From Glandiceps talaboti (taxonomy: Eukaryota > Hemichordata > Enteropneusta > Spengelidae): a DNA stretch of 64,000 nucleotides. Below are positions 53,393 to 64,000 of this stretch, piece after piece. Within the stretch, counting starts at the first letter, position 1; each line of letters begins with the position of its first letter. The position numbers and the translations under genes are program-made. Where the stretch lies: NCBI RefSeq assembly GCF_964340395.1, contig NC_135550.1, positions 7,161,601-7,225,600 on the forward strand, written 5' to 3'. The notes under the pieces were generated by a model. The model did no database searches, was not told the DNA's origin, and worked only from the letters and a program-made list of their open reading frames with translations.

Positions 53393-53644
53393 TGCACACT
53401 AATACTTATGCTGATAATATCGAACTTAATTCTTGTCGAATGTATTTTATTGATACCAATAAAGCTGAAATTTTCATATACAAATCCTTCCCGCAAGTAA
53501 AACACTTTTCTTCAATGTAGGCTTTCACAAAATGTCATCTCATTCTCCTTACCCAGGACGTATTTCACGCTTAAAAGTAGTTCAAACGTTCACACGGATA
53601 ATGATATTATTGAAGCTAGACATTTCAAATGCCTACTTAATATC

Positions 53645-53648
<4 letters not shown>

Positions 53649-53719
<71 letters not shown>
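53649..53719. repeat. CA dinucleotide microsatellite
   Basis: About 35 CA units, followed by a GCGCGC and CT-rich tail to 53766. Confidence 0.95.
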
Positions 53720-53722
<3 letters not shown>

Positions 53723-53926
53723 GCGCGCGCTCTCTCTCTCACTCTCTCACTCTCCCTCTCTCTCTCAATAGCTTGTAGCATTTGAAACTCTTAATTAATA
53801 CATGTGAGAGTGACAAGGTAGATCCCCATAGTAACAGGTGGTTGATATCGATGATAACAACAACTACTTTGTTATATATGTGACCAATCATATATCAGAA
53901 CAAGATAAGAAAACAACATCACATGC

Positions 53927-53976
<50 letters not shown>

Positions 53977-53986
53977 AATAATAATA
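53927..53986. repeat. CAA/AAT trinucleotide microsatellite
   Basis: A CAA run passing into AAT. The polyasparagine open frame is an artefact. Confidence 0.95.
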
Positions 53987-53989
53987 TCT

Positions 53990-55920
53990 ACAACTACAAC
54001 AACCCACTACAATATTCAACAAACTTCTTTTCGATGGCGCAAGCCACTCTGAACAACTGTTTGAATATCACGTCGGCTTCATCAATATTTTTCAGACTCG
54101 TAAATCGTGTAAAATGGCCAAATCCCCGTGTTCTAACTTGAATGCTTACAGACAACTTTTCACTATATACGACTGTTTATCTTATAAACTTTTCAAGCAC
54201 ATGTTAAACACACCGTAGAATTGGTTGATTGCTTTAATGTCTGTCGACAGACGCCCTGGCAGCTTAATCTCTTGCTTGTAAGGAAGTGTAATTCATTATA
54301 ATGGTCTTGGAAGGCGTGAAAGTACTGATTGATGTGGAAATGTTGACAGCATGAGCGCCTCGGGCAATTGTAGTGAATGGGTATTAAAACACACGGAGAC
54401 TGTTATCTTTGTCAGAGTTTTCATTGACACTGCCAGGCGAGTAGGGGATTGAGATTGTGGTTCAGTGGTTGCTATCAATGTCTCTTTATAACATGCGCAC
54501 GCCTCTGATGATACAGTAGTCTTGTACAGTCGTATGTCCTCAGCATGTGTACGTTATTACCAGCTGTCTCTTCGTAATTAAAAACAATACAAAGCATGGT
54601 TGTAGACAGTCTAGGCAGTTATATGTATCACAACACTACATTTGACATTTAGGGAATAATGCAGTGGTACCTACTCAAAATGAATGCCAACCCTTTCACT
54701 TATTTAAGTATCTGCCAATTTCAAACAAACTGTTCGCTAAGAAGTAATTTTCCACCGAACAGTCAGTTTGACTTAAAAAAAACATCTAAAATTACTTGGT
54801 AAAAATATCCAAGCTGCAGTAAATGCCAATGCTTTCGGCTTATTGTTCACGACACATTACGTTGAGATGGTGGTCTTGCGCGTCTCACGCGAGTGTGTTT
54901 GAAGGATGACGATAGAATTTGCATTCATTTTTTTTCTTTGCATTTGAGTCAATCAACAGTAATCCGAGATTTAAATTTGCAGAGTTATCTAAATTGTATA
55001 GGCTTATTTTAATGCCATATTTCACAATGATTAGTGATAGAACAGATCGAATCACGCCAGCCTTTGACATTTGGCCTGTCTCAATGATGGCAATATAAAA
55101 GAACTCCCTAGCTGAATCTAACAAGCTTAACCCGCCAGTAGTGTTTCAAGTACGACGTAAAACCTCTAATATCGTTACACAAAGCTTTGTCTCTCCTGAT
55201 CATCACGCTATCATCACTATAGACAACACTACACTGGTGGTTATTGAATCAAAGCTAATTTTCAAATACTAAATCTTCGTTTTCCATTTCAATTTCGTCG
55301 GACAAAAGCATTGCAAAGATCGTGGGTGTAGCACGTGATACCATAGATTTGATCGATCATTGTTCGATTTACAGATTATCTCTGAGAAGTCAATTTAGGG
55401 AAAACATATTGAGATGTTCCTTTTCCATAAAATTTAGTCCGACATATGATCTGGTTGATACTTTCCATGGAATTGGGTCTGAATTTTTCATGAACTTTGG
55501 TCAGACGAGGAATATATAACATCCTGCAAATAGTAGCAAGGGACTTTGTGTGTTTGTATGCAGAGTTATTTAAATTGTATTTTAGCAAATTCTAAGGATC
55601 ACCAAGATAAAAAAGAGAGTAAAATATATTGTAGGAAGTTGATTGTAGGAAGTTGGGGATGATGGATAGCAATGGTAGTTGGTAAAGGTACAAATTGGCC
55701 CACTCCGCCACATTGTCTCTCTCTGGCCATATTTCTCTGCGAAGTGATCGGGTAGATTTATGTATCTACGCTGTCATTCAAGAGTGACGCATGTGGAAAA
55801 AGGAACTGTGTTGGTTTTGTCTTAAATGCAGATATTCTCAGGATTGCGTAGGTGGGTTCGTGTTAATATATTACATATCCACATAGCATCTGGTGCGAGT
55901 ATTTTTGACGAGAGGCATTA
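53990..55920. other. Intergenic DNA upstream of GPA2
   Basis: No gene recognised. Open frames at 54296-54478, 54885-55124 and 55322-55588 show no family features. Confidence 0.5.
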
Positions 55921-56722
55921 GTGAATGAACCAAGACCGGAGGACAGATTTATCCAGAGCACGTAAGTTTGTTGGTCGTGGTTACAATAGGTTCGATGTGT
56001 CAAAGATGTATACCAATTGATTCATTTCTTTAAGGGATACCCGTGGAAACCATGTAGCTATACATTGCATCATTCTACATTCTTTTTTTGCGTCACATGG
56101 TTACTGACGTCATGTAATATCCATCTAAACCCATTCACGTGATTATTGCATCAGCAAAACTTGTAGTTCTACACGAAAGGGTCCATGGTCCTACCGATAC
56201 ACGATGATGGTGATGATGATGATGATGATGATGAAATGATCTGTACGTATTTCGAAACAATGCTGAACATTGGCATCAATTGGTTGTTATTTCTCTTCTC
56301 ATGGTATTTCATGGTTGTACGTCATACCTTGCTAGGTACAATTGCAGCGAGAAAAAGAAAGGCACCTCTGACATTCACGTCTAAGGCTTTACACAGAGTT
56401 GCAAGCATACAATTTTTCCTCTCTAATTACAAAAAAACACAGACGTTTCCATGGGGCTACCACAAGTTCCTTTGAACAGTCCATTTTAATCAAGGAAAAT
56501 TCAAAATGAATTCGTAAAATCACGATATAGTTGAGATATAGTTGGCCACTCGACGCATTTGTTTCACTGAGAAAGAATAGGTAGAAACTTCAAATACTAT
56601 CTTCAGAGAGAAAATTGCACTCTGACGACGAATTCAACATTTACCAAAATCGTTTCAACTTGGTAAAGTATGTATTAATATATATATATATATATATTTG
56701 TGTGTGTATGTATTTATGTGTA

Positions 56723-56757
<35 letters not shown>

Positions 56758-56888
56758 ACGTGTGTTCAAATCTTTATTTTCGTATATTTTAAGTTAATGC
56801 TAACCTATTTTTTTTAATGATATTTTTTCAGAAGAGAGGACAAAAGGTGGCGACGACTGGTGTCTTAACTTAGGTAGATCTTACTAGA
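55921..56888 (+). promoter_or_regulatory. GPA2: Upstream region and likely 5' UTR exons of GPA2
   Basis: A TATTTTTTCAG acceptor at 56821-56831 precedes the start-codon exon, so the 5' UTR is probably spliced. A candidate upstream donor is GAGCAC|GTAAGTTTG at 55961/55962. A perfect cAMP-response element TGACGTCA is at 56105-56112, followed by TGTAAT. ATG and AT/GT microsatellites (about 56202-56234 and 56678-56757) lie between. The transcription start is unknown. Confidence 0.45.
56105..56112. promoter_or_regulatory. Perfect cAMP-response element upstream of GPA2
   Basis: The palindrome TGACGTCA, in context TTACTGACGTCATGTAAT, about 780 bp before the GPA2 start codon. The mammalian pituitary alpha-subunit gene is driven by CREs of the form TGACGTCATGGTAA. 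Function here is inferred only. Confidence 0.35.
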
Positions 56889-57009
56889 ATGAAATTTCAA
56901 GAAATCGTTGGTTTAGCGATAATCGTTGTTTTATCTGTACTAATTTGGAGGATAGAAGGCCGAACGCGAAATGAACCTTACTGGCAACAACCTGGATGCC
57001 ATATAGTAG
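56889..57009 (+). CDS. GPA2: GPA2 coding exon 1
   Basis: 40 codons plus 1 nt: signal peptide, then RTRNEPYWQQPGCHIV with the first knot cysteine. The donor is G|GTGAGT at 57010, phase 1. The acceptor for this exon lies at 56831, within the 5' UTR. Confidence 0.93.
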
Positions 57010-59646
57010 GTGAGTTAGCATTGCACAAAAAATAAGACACGGTAATAGCTGTGAGTCTAACTTTCTATCTCGTGTTTAAGTATCTGATAAAAACAGACAT
57101 TTCACTGAACAAATCAGTTGACAATAAAAGTGGCAATTATGGTTAAGTGGACAATGTTGACCCGGGGTATAATTGAAGTGTTAATACACGTGCATTAGTA
57201 CACTACATACAGCCATTATCACAAATCTCAAGGCGATTGATAGTTTCAATGCTTCCAGTCTGTTTATATATATAGTTTGATAATGGGGGAATGCGCTTCT
57301 ATACTTTGTGCAAGTAGCGAGGACTTCTCATTTTCGACACGACGCAACAAAAAAACGACTTGATGAGTTCATGAAAATACTAAACATTGGACATAAAAAA
57401 ACGTAGTTTTAGTGCTTCAGTATGCAAGTATGAATACAAGATGACTGGGTGTGTGTACCTTTATAGTTTAATTAGCCGGATATTATCTCCATTAAGAGGC
57501 AAGAAGTAATTTAAGTTATCAACGCCCGTTAAGTTTCTAAATGGTCATTACGTTATACTACTTTCACTGAGGGTGGATGAACTGGTTATAGGAAAACGCT
57601 GTAGATATGTCCCATTTGGTACAAAAAGCAATGCTGCCAAATCATTTGCTATACGGACCTACTGCAACGACATAGGGCAATATTGTCATTACATGTTCGC
57701 GACTGAAACTGAAATATCCATGGCCAACACAAGCAGGACACAACTCACTCATACTGATGGCTTGAAGAACTTCTTATTTTTAATTATGGATTGCATCCTG
57801 CTGTGTGCATTGATCATTTAAATGTACATGTAAGAGAATTCATATGTGATGCGGAGGAGATTCTCCGGCACCTTCAAAGCCAGTTTTCAGTACTTGTCCA
57901 CCACTGATAAAACGACATTGCGATCACAACCAATTATATTCAACAATGGTTATATGGTTGTATTTCAATGTGGCGGGTAACATACCCAGGGAAACTCCCA
58001 CATGTCTGTAACAACCACATATCGGGTGAAGGGTTGTGCACATAGCTGTACAAGTTCTATAGAGCCACGGGGGCTATACCAACTATGTGTCAAATATCCA
58101 GGTAACAGCTCTGGCCAGCACACAGCTAGATGTGACAGGTGTGCAACTGGTATATGCCAACATCCATGTGAGATGTATGTGAGAAATATAAATGTAGCAT
58201 AGGTTTTTACAACAACCCTGAATAATATGTACAAGTCTTACAGCTTTTTCCTCAAAAAACCATGAGCCATGTACCGCTAGTCATGTGAGCAATACTGTAA
58301 CAGAGGTATTTCCCACAGCCACGTACAAGCAACACCCATGTGAGCAATGTTGATGAAATGTGAACAAAATGGTTGCTACAGTGTATGGTTTCAATATAGT
58401 TGGTACATGGATATGCAAAATTATGTACTAGGTGTGCTGAGCAGATCTATGGTACAGGGAATGCACAGAACAGTCAAGGCACAGAGGTGACATGCACATC
58501 TATGTAAAAGGCATACTGTTCACAGTTAGGTAGCAGGGTTGTAGAAAAAATATACCCGTAACGTGGCTGTGAGGCACATAGTTGGTACATGGCCGTGCTC
58601 CTCTTTATAGCACCAGGATGCGACCACATCCTAGCACCACGGTGTGCAGATCTTAGTGCTAGGATAAACAAAATTCCCTGTGTATAGAAAATACATTATT
58701 CTACAATTGCAAAAAAAAACTCACACTAGCAAGAAAAGTTGGTTTATTGGAAAGTTTGATGATTAGGGTGTAATGGTAAACAGTGACATGGGATGTCGCA
58801 GTGCAGAAAATTCACAGAGAACAGGTTGACGCTTACAACACAAAGTATATACTTCGAGCAGAAGGTTAGGTTATTTCTACGAGTCACTGACCCTGTGCCT
58901 ATTGACTCTTTACATGCCTTTGACCGAGAGTAAAGAGTTTTTTCTACTAAGCAGCCTTTGTTGAAACATGTCAATGGTAATGGCACTTCACTGTCATGTT
59001 CTTGATTTGCAGGCTATATAAAAAAAATGAAAATACCGGGATGCCGTGAACAAGAAGTACGAATGAATGCCTGTCGGGGTTATTGTAGGTCGTATTCATA
59101 CTTATCAGCTCCAGCTACTCTTGAAGCCTCCGGAGGAACTCATGTGTTTACATCCAAGGGATCGTGCTGTAGTATAGAGAAAACCCACGATGTAAGTTGC
59201 CTTCTAAACTAATGGGACCTTGTTAAGTTATATTGTGCTTTCAACGCGGAGGCTCTGATATTGTCAACTCCTGCACAGGTTTCCATTTCATTTGACTATC
59301 CTTGTAAGGAATTTTTCATCCTAATTGTTAACATATAAATTGGACTTCCCTGTGTGGCGTCAACAGATTTGGCGGTCTCTTCCGACAAAGATACGACTAT
59401 TTGATAGTCACCTCGACCGGCGTTTCTAAAAGAGTCCCCGTTTTAGTATACTTAAGTAAATCACCTGAAACTACGTCACACATTTCAATCAGGATATTCC
59501 CGTTCTAATGTATTTTTTTCTTCTCTTTCTTCTTTTTCCCTCTTCTCAAGATCCAAGTTACATTGGAATGTGAAAATGGACTAGAATATGAGGATGTCTA
59601 TAAGTCGGCCAAGACCTGTGCTTGTGGACTTTGTGATAGAGATTAA
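56889..59646 (+). CDS. GPA2: Glycoprotein hormone alpha 2 (thyrostimulin alpha subunit), complete
   Basis: A secreted cystine-knot hormone subunit that pairs with GPB5 to form thyrostimulin, which acts on LGR-type glycoprotein hormone receptors. Coding exons 56889-57009, 59013-59191 and 59551-59646 join in phases 1 and 0 to give 131 residues, close to the usual GPA2 length. Residues 1 to about 24 form a hydrophobic signal peptide. Ten cysteines at 37, 51, 61, 65, 92, 93, 107, 123, 125 and 128 match the family. They include the NACRGYC box (CxGxC), the SCC pair and the terminal CACGLC. PGCHIVG and SAKTCAC are hallmarks shared with invertebrate GPA2. No N-X-S/T sequon is present, whereas human GPA2 has two. 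The start is the only ATG giving a signal peptide in frame. GPB5 was not found in the window. The classical CGA alpha subunit is vertebrate-specific and a poorer fit. Confidence 0.95.
57010..59012 (+). other. GPA2 intron 1
   Basis: 2.0 kb. From about 57980 to 58680 it has loosely repeated blocks such as CATAGTTGGTACATGG, CATGTGAG and GCACCA, possibly an old dispersed repeat. Open frames at 57573-57821 and 58002-58202 are unassigned. Confidence 0.85.
59013..59191 (+). CDS. GPA2: GPA2 coding exon 2
   Basis: 2 nt completing the split glycine, then 59 codons carrying five of the ten cysteines (51, 61, 65, 92, 93). The acceptor is CTTGATTTGCAG and the donor GAT|GTAAGT, phase 0. An open frame starting at the internal ATG 59027 and reading through the donor is part of this exon, not a separate gene. 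Confidence 0.94.
59192..59550 (+). other. GPA2 intron 2
   Basis: 359 nt with a strong CT-rich tract before the acceptor; nothing else seen. Confidence 0.9.
59551..59646 (+). CDS. GPA2: GPA2 coding exon 3 (stop codon)
   Basis: 31 codons and TAA at 59644-59646, beginning IQVTLECENG and ending CACGLCDRD. The acceptor is a long pyrimidine tract ending TTCTCAAG. It supplies the last four knot cysteines. Confidence 0.94.
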   Translation: MQVTLECENGLEYEDVYKSAKTCACGLCDRD

Positions 59647-60157
59647 ATGTATTTGTAAAGTATGCTTTAAACTGAATGCGTTGATTTTGTTGAATAGGGA
59701 AAGTCTTGTACATATTGTAGTCAGCACGGGCTTTAGACAGAGCACTCAGATCTATCACACAGTCCCATCGGATAGCACTGAATTCAAGAGGTGGACGTCG
59801 CCCAGCAGATTTGATAAAAAGCTTTCTTAAGACTGTATATATATATACTATATTCATCGCTCTTCACAATCACAACTCTATGTTATTTAATGATATACAG
59901 ACTTCGATCTGGGTGCTCTAGTCTTTTTTCCAATATTGCAACTACCACACCATATAATTCTTTCAATTTATAGTTTAATTCGATTCCTCGTTTAGAGATT
60001 TAAAAAAACACAAAAAAACCCGACAAGTAGAAAGCTGACATTTTTAAAATGACAACTATAGTAGAGTAGCTATGCTAAAGTAATGAGACAAGTCTGCAAA
60101 CTCATTGCAGAATGTCCTTTCTTACTTATTATCTTATTTATTAAGCACATCTTATGT

Positions 60158-60190
<33 letters not shown>

Positions 60191-60561
60191 GCCCACGGGT
60201 ATATATTTTAAATATACTTTTCAAAACTATGTTTCCCTCGGCATCATGTCCTTGCAATATCCCCATGTTCACAGGCCCCTCCTGAAGTAGAAAAAAATGA
60301 TTAATTTCCAACATTCGATAGATAGGAAACCTCCCTTGGAGTGTCACTAACCGAATGAAAACAGTGTAAACGATCATGAATCAAATATGACGAATTATTA
60401 TACGATGTACACAAGCCTAGTTATCATCCAGCAAGTATGGATACACCCTGGTCGTTCTACGTCACAACAACCCGTGTCTACGTCACTGGTTCTGCGGTGC
60501 TGGAAATATGACCATTATTTTACCGGATGTTTCTTACATTGTGCTTTGAGGAGGTCTAAAT
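59647..60561 (+). other. GPA2 3' UTR candidate and flanking DNA
   Basis: No AATAAA is seen in this stretch. A short CT/AT microsatellite lies at 60159-60190. Sequence from about 60445 is shared with 35050 onward. Confidence 0.4.
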
Positions 60562-60712
60562 ATATTATTCCCCAATTTTTTTTTCATCCAGCCAGAAGAT
60601 ACTCGTGACGTAATGGTTTGTCACTATTCGTCTAGCGACTCGTATTGACAAGGCCCCTTAGGCCACTCATATTTTCCTTGGCCGAACTGAGAAAAATAGT
60701 GGTGAATAATAT
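60562..60712. mobile_element. Dispersed element, copy 2 (TIR-bounded core)
   Basis: About 151 bp bounded by ATATTATTC and GAATAATAT, sharing ACTCGTGACGTAATGGTT, TTCGTCTAGCGACTCGT and AAGGCCCCTTAGGCCACTC with 35192-35333 in the same orientation. Confidence 0.7.
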
Positions 60713-60992
60713 TTTACTTATTTTCTTGACGTTTACGGCCCATATTGTAGTGTCGTCCTATTTTTTTTGTAATCATCAATTCAGTGATATGCTGTATATG
60801 TGCTCAGTCAAGCAGTAGCCACTTTCAGTAAATACAACCACGCTCACATTTTTTCATACAAATTCCAATAACATCGTGATAGATTAAGCTAATCTTATAA
60901 GTCGTCATTTTTTTAGTCAGATAGATAATAGAGTTATTTATATGTGCTCCTAGTTCATGTCACATCCCCACTGTTACATTGTACATTATTGT

Positions 60993-60998
60993 AATAAA
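60993..60998 (+). terminator. Candidate GPA2 polyadenylation signal
   Basis: AATAAA followed by GTGTTTCTCTC. It is the first canonical hexamer I find after the GPA2 stop codon, which would give a 3' UTR of about 1.4 kb. A variant signal nearer the stop is possible. Confidence 0.3.
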
Positions 60999-61019
60999 GT
61001 GTTTCTCTCATAAAACATG

Positions 61020-62050
61020 TGGTCACGACTTCAGTTTTGTCGTTTATGAGTTCTTTTTTGGCAATGCGATGAAGTGTCGGTATGAAGAGCATATATTTTC
61101 AACTGTATAACTCCCAATGAAAGGCCCTTAGGATTTGTGTTGATAAATAAAAAAAACAACGTCTTTACAACAAAAACAATTCTCTGTGAAATGTTTCTAG
61201 ACAACACAACTATCTAAAAATCCATTTATGTTTTCTGCCAAAGTGGGAGTGATCTTTATTGATATAGTGATGTGATATGGAAATTATATACTAAAACCCA
61301 TTGGTTTGGACATATAATTTGATCTCAATTATATCATGTCACAAGGGCCTCGACGTCTTTTTGACTTTTATGGATATCGGTCTCTAGGGCATATTATTCA
61401 CATGAGTACCGTTGGTATTGCACATGTATTACAAACAGAAAGAAAGTCGCATCCAAACCTGATACTGCTCTCACGATGGCTCCTAATGGATTCAATGTAA
61501 AGAAAATGATGACTGTTTCGTTTACCGCTGGGCATTGACCTTATATTCATATTTGACTTTTGACCTGCTGTGCATGATTCAAGACCAATATCAAAATGAA
61601 TGAATGAATCATAGTACATTGTATTCTTGATTTGAAATTGGGGTGTCAATTTTCTATATCATTTTCCATTATGATTATGGAAACAGATAAACAGATAAGG
61701 CCAAAATATCCTTAAGGTATTGTCTATAACAGCAATAAGCTACTAATAATTGGTTGTTTATACAAATGCATACTTGGGGGTGTATTCGTTCAACGACTTC
61801 GATCGATGATTGAGGGAGTGTGTAAATACGTATATAATAGTAAAGAAGTGTGTGTGGCGGTAATGGAGTATTCGCTTTTGGACAAAAGAAGAACGTATTG
61901 AAACGGTTAGCTAGCTAAGAGGAATTACAAACTGACTGATGCGAGGAATCAGTTTCATAATATTGACTGCTCAAAACACAGAGACTGACACGCACACAAA
62001 TACACGGACACACGTCAAATACACGGACACACAAACATACGGACACAACA
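61020..62050. other. Intergenic DNA downstream of GPA2
   Basis: No gene or repeat recognised. Confidence 0.5.
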
Positions 62051-62061
62051 CACCGACACAA

Positions 62062-62120
62062 ACACAAACACAAACAAACAAACAAACAAACAAACAAACA
62101 AACAAACAAACAAACAAAAA
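62062..62120. repeat. CAAA tetranucleotide microsatellite
   Basis: About 14 CAAA units, preceded by ACACGGACAC-type repeats from 61985. Confidence 0.95.
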
Positions 62121-62627
62121 ACACAGACAAGCACATCCGGGATACATATGTATACATAGTCACTCAGAAAACGACTGTATATTTGAAAATACGTTAAAGG
62201 TCTAAATGCTCGCCGCCATGTCATTTAGTATTTCTAAATAAGTTTGTCATAAATTACAGGGTCCTGGAATATACATTTAATCAAACAAATAGGTTCAAAA
62301 TGTCAAATGATGGAATGTTCTGAGGTCTAAAGCGTGTTTAGAAAGTGCGTGATGAAAATTTACCCCTAATTGACAGTTACTCGATACATGTTGGGGGCGT
62401 TCAATCAATGGAGAGAGCACCCAGCCGACTCATCAGCTCGCATGTAAATTGGATTTGGGTCTATTGGTCAAAACGGTGTAGACACACAATGCTGGTAATC
62501 TAATTTACCTCAGTTACATCACGCATCAGGTTATGACGTCATTCTCAAGGTATCGACATACCTGCTACTAGTACGGCGTGCCTTTTTGATGCATAGAAAC
62601 ACGGAATCTTTCTTTTATCTTCGTTAG

Positions 62628-62660
62628 GCTTCGTATCTGGCTTCAGGAGGAATCACTTTC
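62628..62660 (+). CDS. Possible 33-nt microexon
   Basis: A CT-rich tract ending TTCGTTAG is followed by 33 nt and GTAAGT. Frame 1 reads ASYLASGGITF. Both splice signals are good, but nothing links it to a gene. It could be an exon of an unseen plus-strand gene to the right or a chance pair. Confidence 0.2.
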
Positions 62661-62661
62661 G

Positions 62662-63259
62662 TAAGTAGCACGGCTGGGACAAGTGAAACAAATTAGACGA
62701 AGTGAAGTATATATGCTATGATGTACAAAGCACTCTACGAATGTTATTTATCATTCATATAGGTACTTTTTTTCAATAATGGCTGCAGCATAAACTTTAC
62801 ACTTTTAGACTTCGCTGCAAGAGCCATAAATTTTTCACTGTGCACCTCAAGGTCTGCTGACGACTTAAACATTTAAAAGTTTCAACTTGTAAAGACTGAG
62901 ACACAGTATTTGAAAAAAAATGAAAGATTTATATGAATATTTGAATACGCCGGGGATTAAAGAATCAGCTTATGATATATTGATTATTTATTTCAAGGGA
63001 CGTAAGCTGACTTTATACAGGGGAGGGGGTAATGCTTAATTTTGCTGCGTAGTAAAAGTTACATAGACAGTCTATGATCTAGTTTACTGAAGCGTGCCTA
63101 GCCGTCATTTGCAAATGACAGAACTCCCACCACTCCATTACTTTATTCAGGCATAACGCAAACGACTCGATGGTACAATTGCGAAAGTCTACGCATTCTA
63201 TATATCGTGGTTATAACGCCAGAAGACGAGGTTAAATGATATGACAGCGAGCATCAACA
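62662..63259. other. Intergenic DNA
   Basis: No gene or repeat recognised. Confidence 0.5.
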
Positions 63260-63435
63260 CAATCTGATTAAAATCTGATGTGGTGAAAGCGGCTAGATGC
63301 CTTTATTTACCTCTATTTCCATCGTTTTGTGTCATTTGTTTTGTTCCGGATGATCGCCGCATTTCCACATGGAAATAGAGATAAATGAAGACATCTAGAG
63401 CCGCTTTCACCACATCAGATTTTAATCAGATTGGT
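63260..63435. mobile_element. Foldback MITE with ATCAACA direct repeats
   Basis: Arms of about 60 bp: AATCTGATTAAAATCTGATG runs through GTGGTGAAAGCGGCT to TATTTCCA, and the complement ends at 63432. They surround a ~50-bp loop. ATCAACA occurs at 63253-63259 and 63436-63442, consistent with a 7-8 bp target duplication. It encodes nothing. Confidence 0.75.
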
Positions 63436-63442
63436 ATCAACA

Positions 63443-64000
63443 TTGACACTATACCGGGATAGTTTAATGGACAGTTCTTGAAACTACTTCGATCCGAGTA
63501 AAAAAAAATTAAAACTCAGCTTCCCGAACCACTTTTATTTTAGCCTCGTGACATTTCATCAGTGTTAATTTTACCCTATACATTATGAATATGTCTGCGT
63601 ACACCGCACATCCAGAGAACTTTGTTAGAAAGTGAACCTTGACTGAATAAGATACTGGTTTTATCATTCCCTCAAACCAGAAAAGACAAAAGAGCTCTTA
63701 TTTCTTCCGCGACACTGCGAAATAACTCTGGCGGCGCGTCTTGGATGGTGCCGTAAAAGAGGCTGTGGTTTTTACGACGACTTGTTTTATAGTCAAACAT
63801 TGTTTACAATCGTGCTCTATTTCTTTACAATTTTATACAAGAAAATTGGGTTGAGGTAAAAGGTCAAGGAAAGTTCGAAATCGTCGGAGAAATTAGTCTT
63901 TGCCCAATGAGAGTTGTAAAATGAATGACTTATATTGAACTTACGAAACGTTATCCCAGGGTAGTATTCATATACACGCTTACGTGAGTTATAAAATCAA
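63443..64000. other. Intergenic DNA to the window end
   Basis: No gene or repeat recognised. Confidence 0.5.

Noticed and set aside
58002-58202. Cysteine-rich 66-codon frame in GPA2 intron 1 considered as GPB5 or an alternative GPA2 exon
   Set aside because: Cysteine spacing lacks the CxGxC and CC/CxC patterns of the knot, and no flanking splice sites fit.
59027-59212. Separate small gene starting at the internal ATG 59027
   Set aside because: It is GPA2 exon 2 read past its donor; the last codons are intronic.

Overview
This is a window of animal nuclear DNA: AT-rich and gene-poor, with very long introns, abundant microsatellites and minisatellites, small transposon relics and GT-AG introns. 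Two protein-coding genes can be recognised. The GPA2-type hormone, the PPP4R4 orthologue and the repeat style (frequent acatgta motifs, CTGT/TGTA/GGAT microsatellites, foldback elements) suggest a marine invertebrate, most likely a non-vertebrate deuterostome such as a lancelet, hemichordate or echinoderm. That placement is inference; the sequence does not fix the species.

Left part (1-27.6 kb): the minus strand carries the first five coding exons of an orthologue of PPP4R4 (regulatory subunit 4 of protein phosphatase 4). Coding exons lie at 27493-27576 (start codon), 27293-27366, 4747-4849, 3399-3546 and 129-202. Together they give 161 uninterrupted residues with consistent splice phases. 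The gene continues off the left edge. Its second intron is about 22.4 kb and holds several minisatellites, a long TGTA microsatellite and two of three copies of a 396-432 bp MITE-like element; the third copy is in intron 4.

Middle (27.6-56.8 kb): about 29 kb with no gene I can prove. It contains a tandem array of ~145-bp units rich in ATGCAAAT octamers, interrupted by a 190-bp near-perfect palindrome. It also holds a degenerate ~50-bp array, two diverged copies of a dispersed element, TA, CAGA, CTGT, CT, TGTA, AATC and CA microsatellites, and a striking 1.7-kb array of 33-bp units with higher-order structure. One orphan candidate exon with a strong donor lies on the minus strand near 51.3-51.5 kb.

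Right part (56-64 kb): the plus strand carries a complete three-coding-exon gene for glycoprotein hormone alpha 2 (GPA2, the alpha subunit of thyrostimulin). It encodes 131 residues with a signal peptide and all ten cystine-knot cysteines, but no N-glycosylation sequon. A perfect cAMP-response element lies about 0.78 kb upstream of its start codon, one of six perfect copies I count in the window. Downstream are two foldback/MITE elements and a possible 33-nt microexon. PPP4R4 and GPA2 are divergently transcribed, head to head; nothing suggests they work in one pathway.
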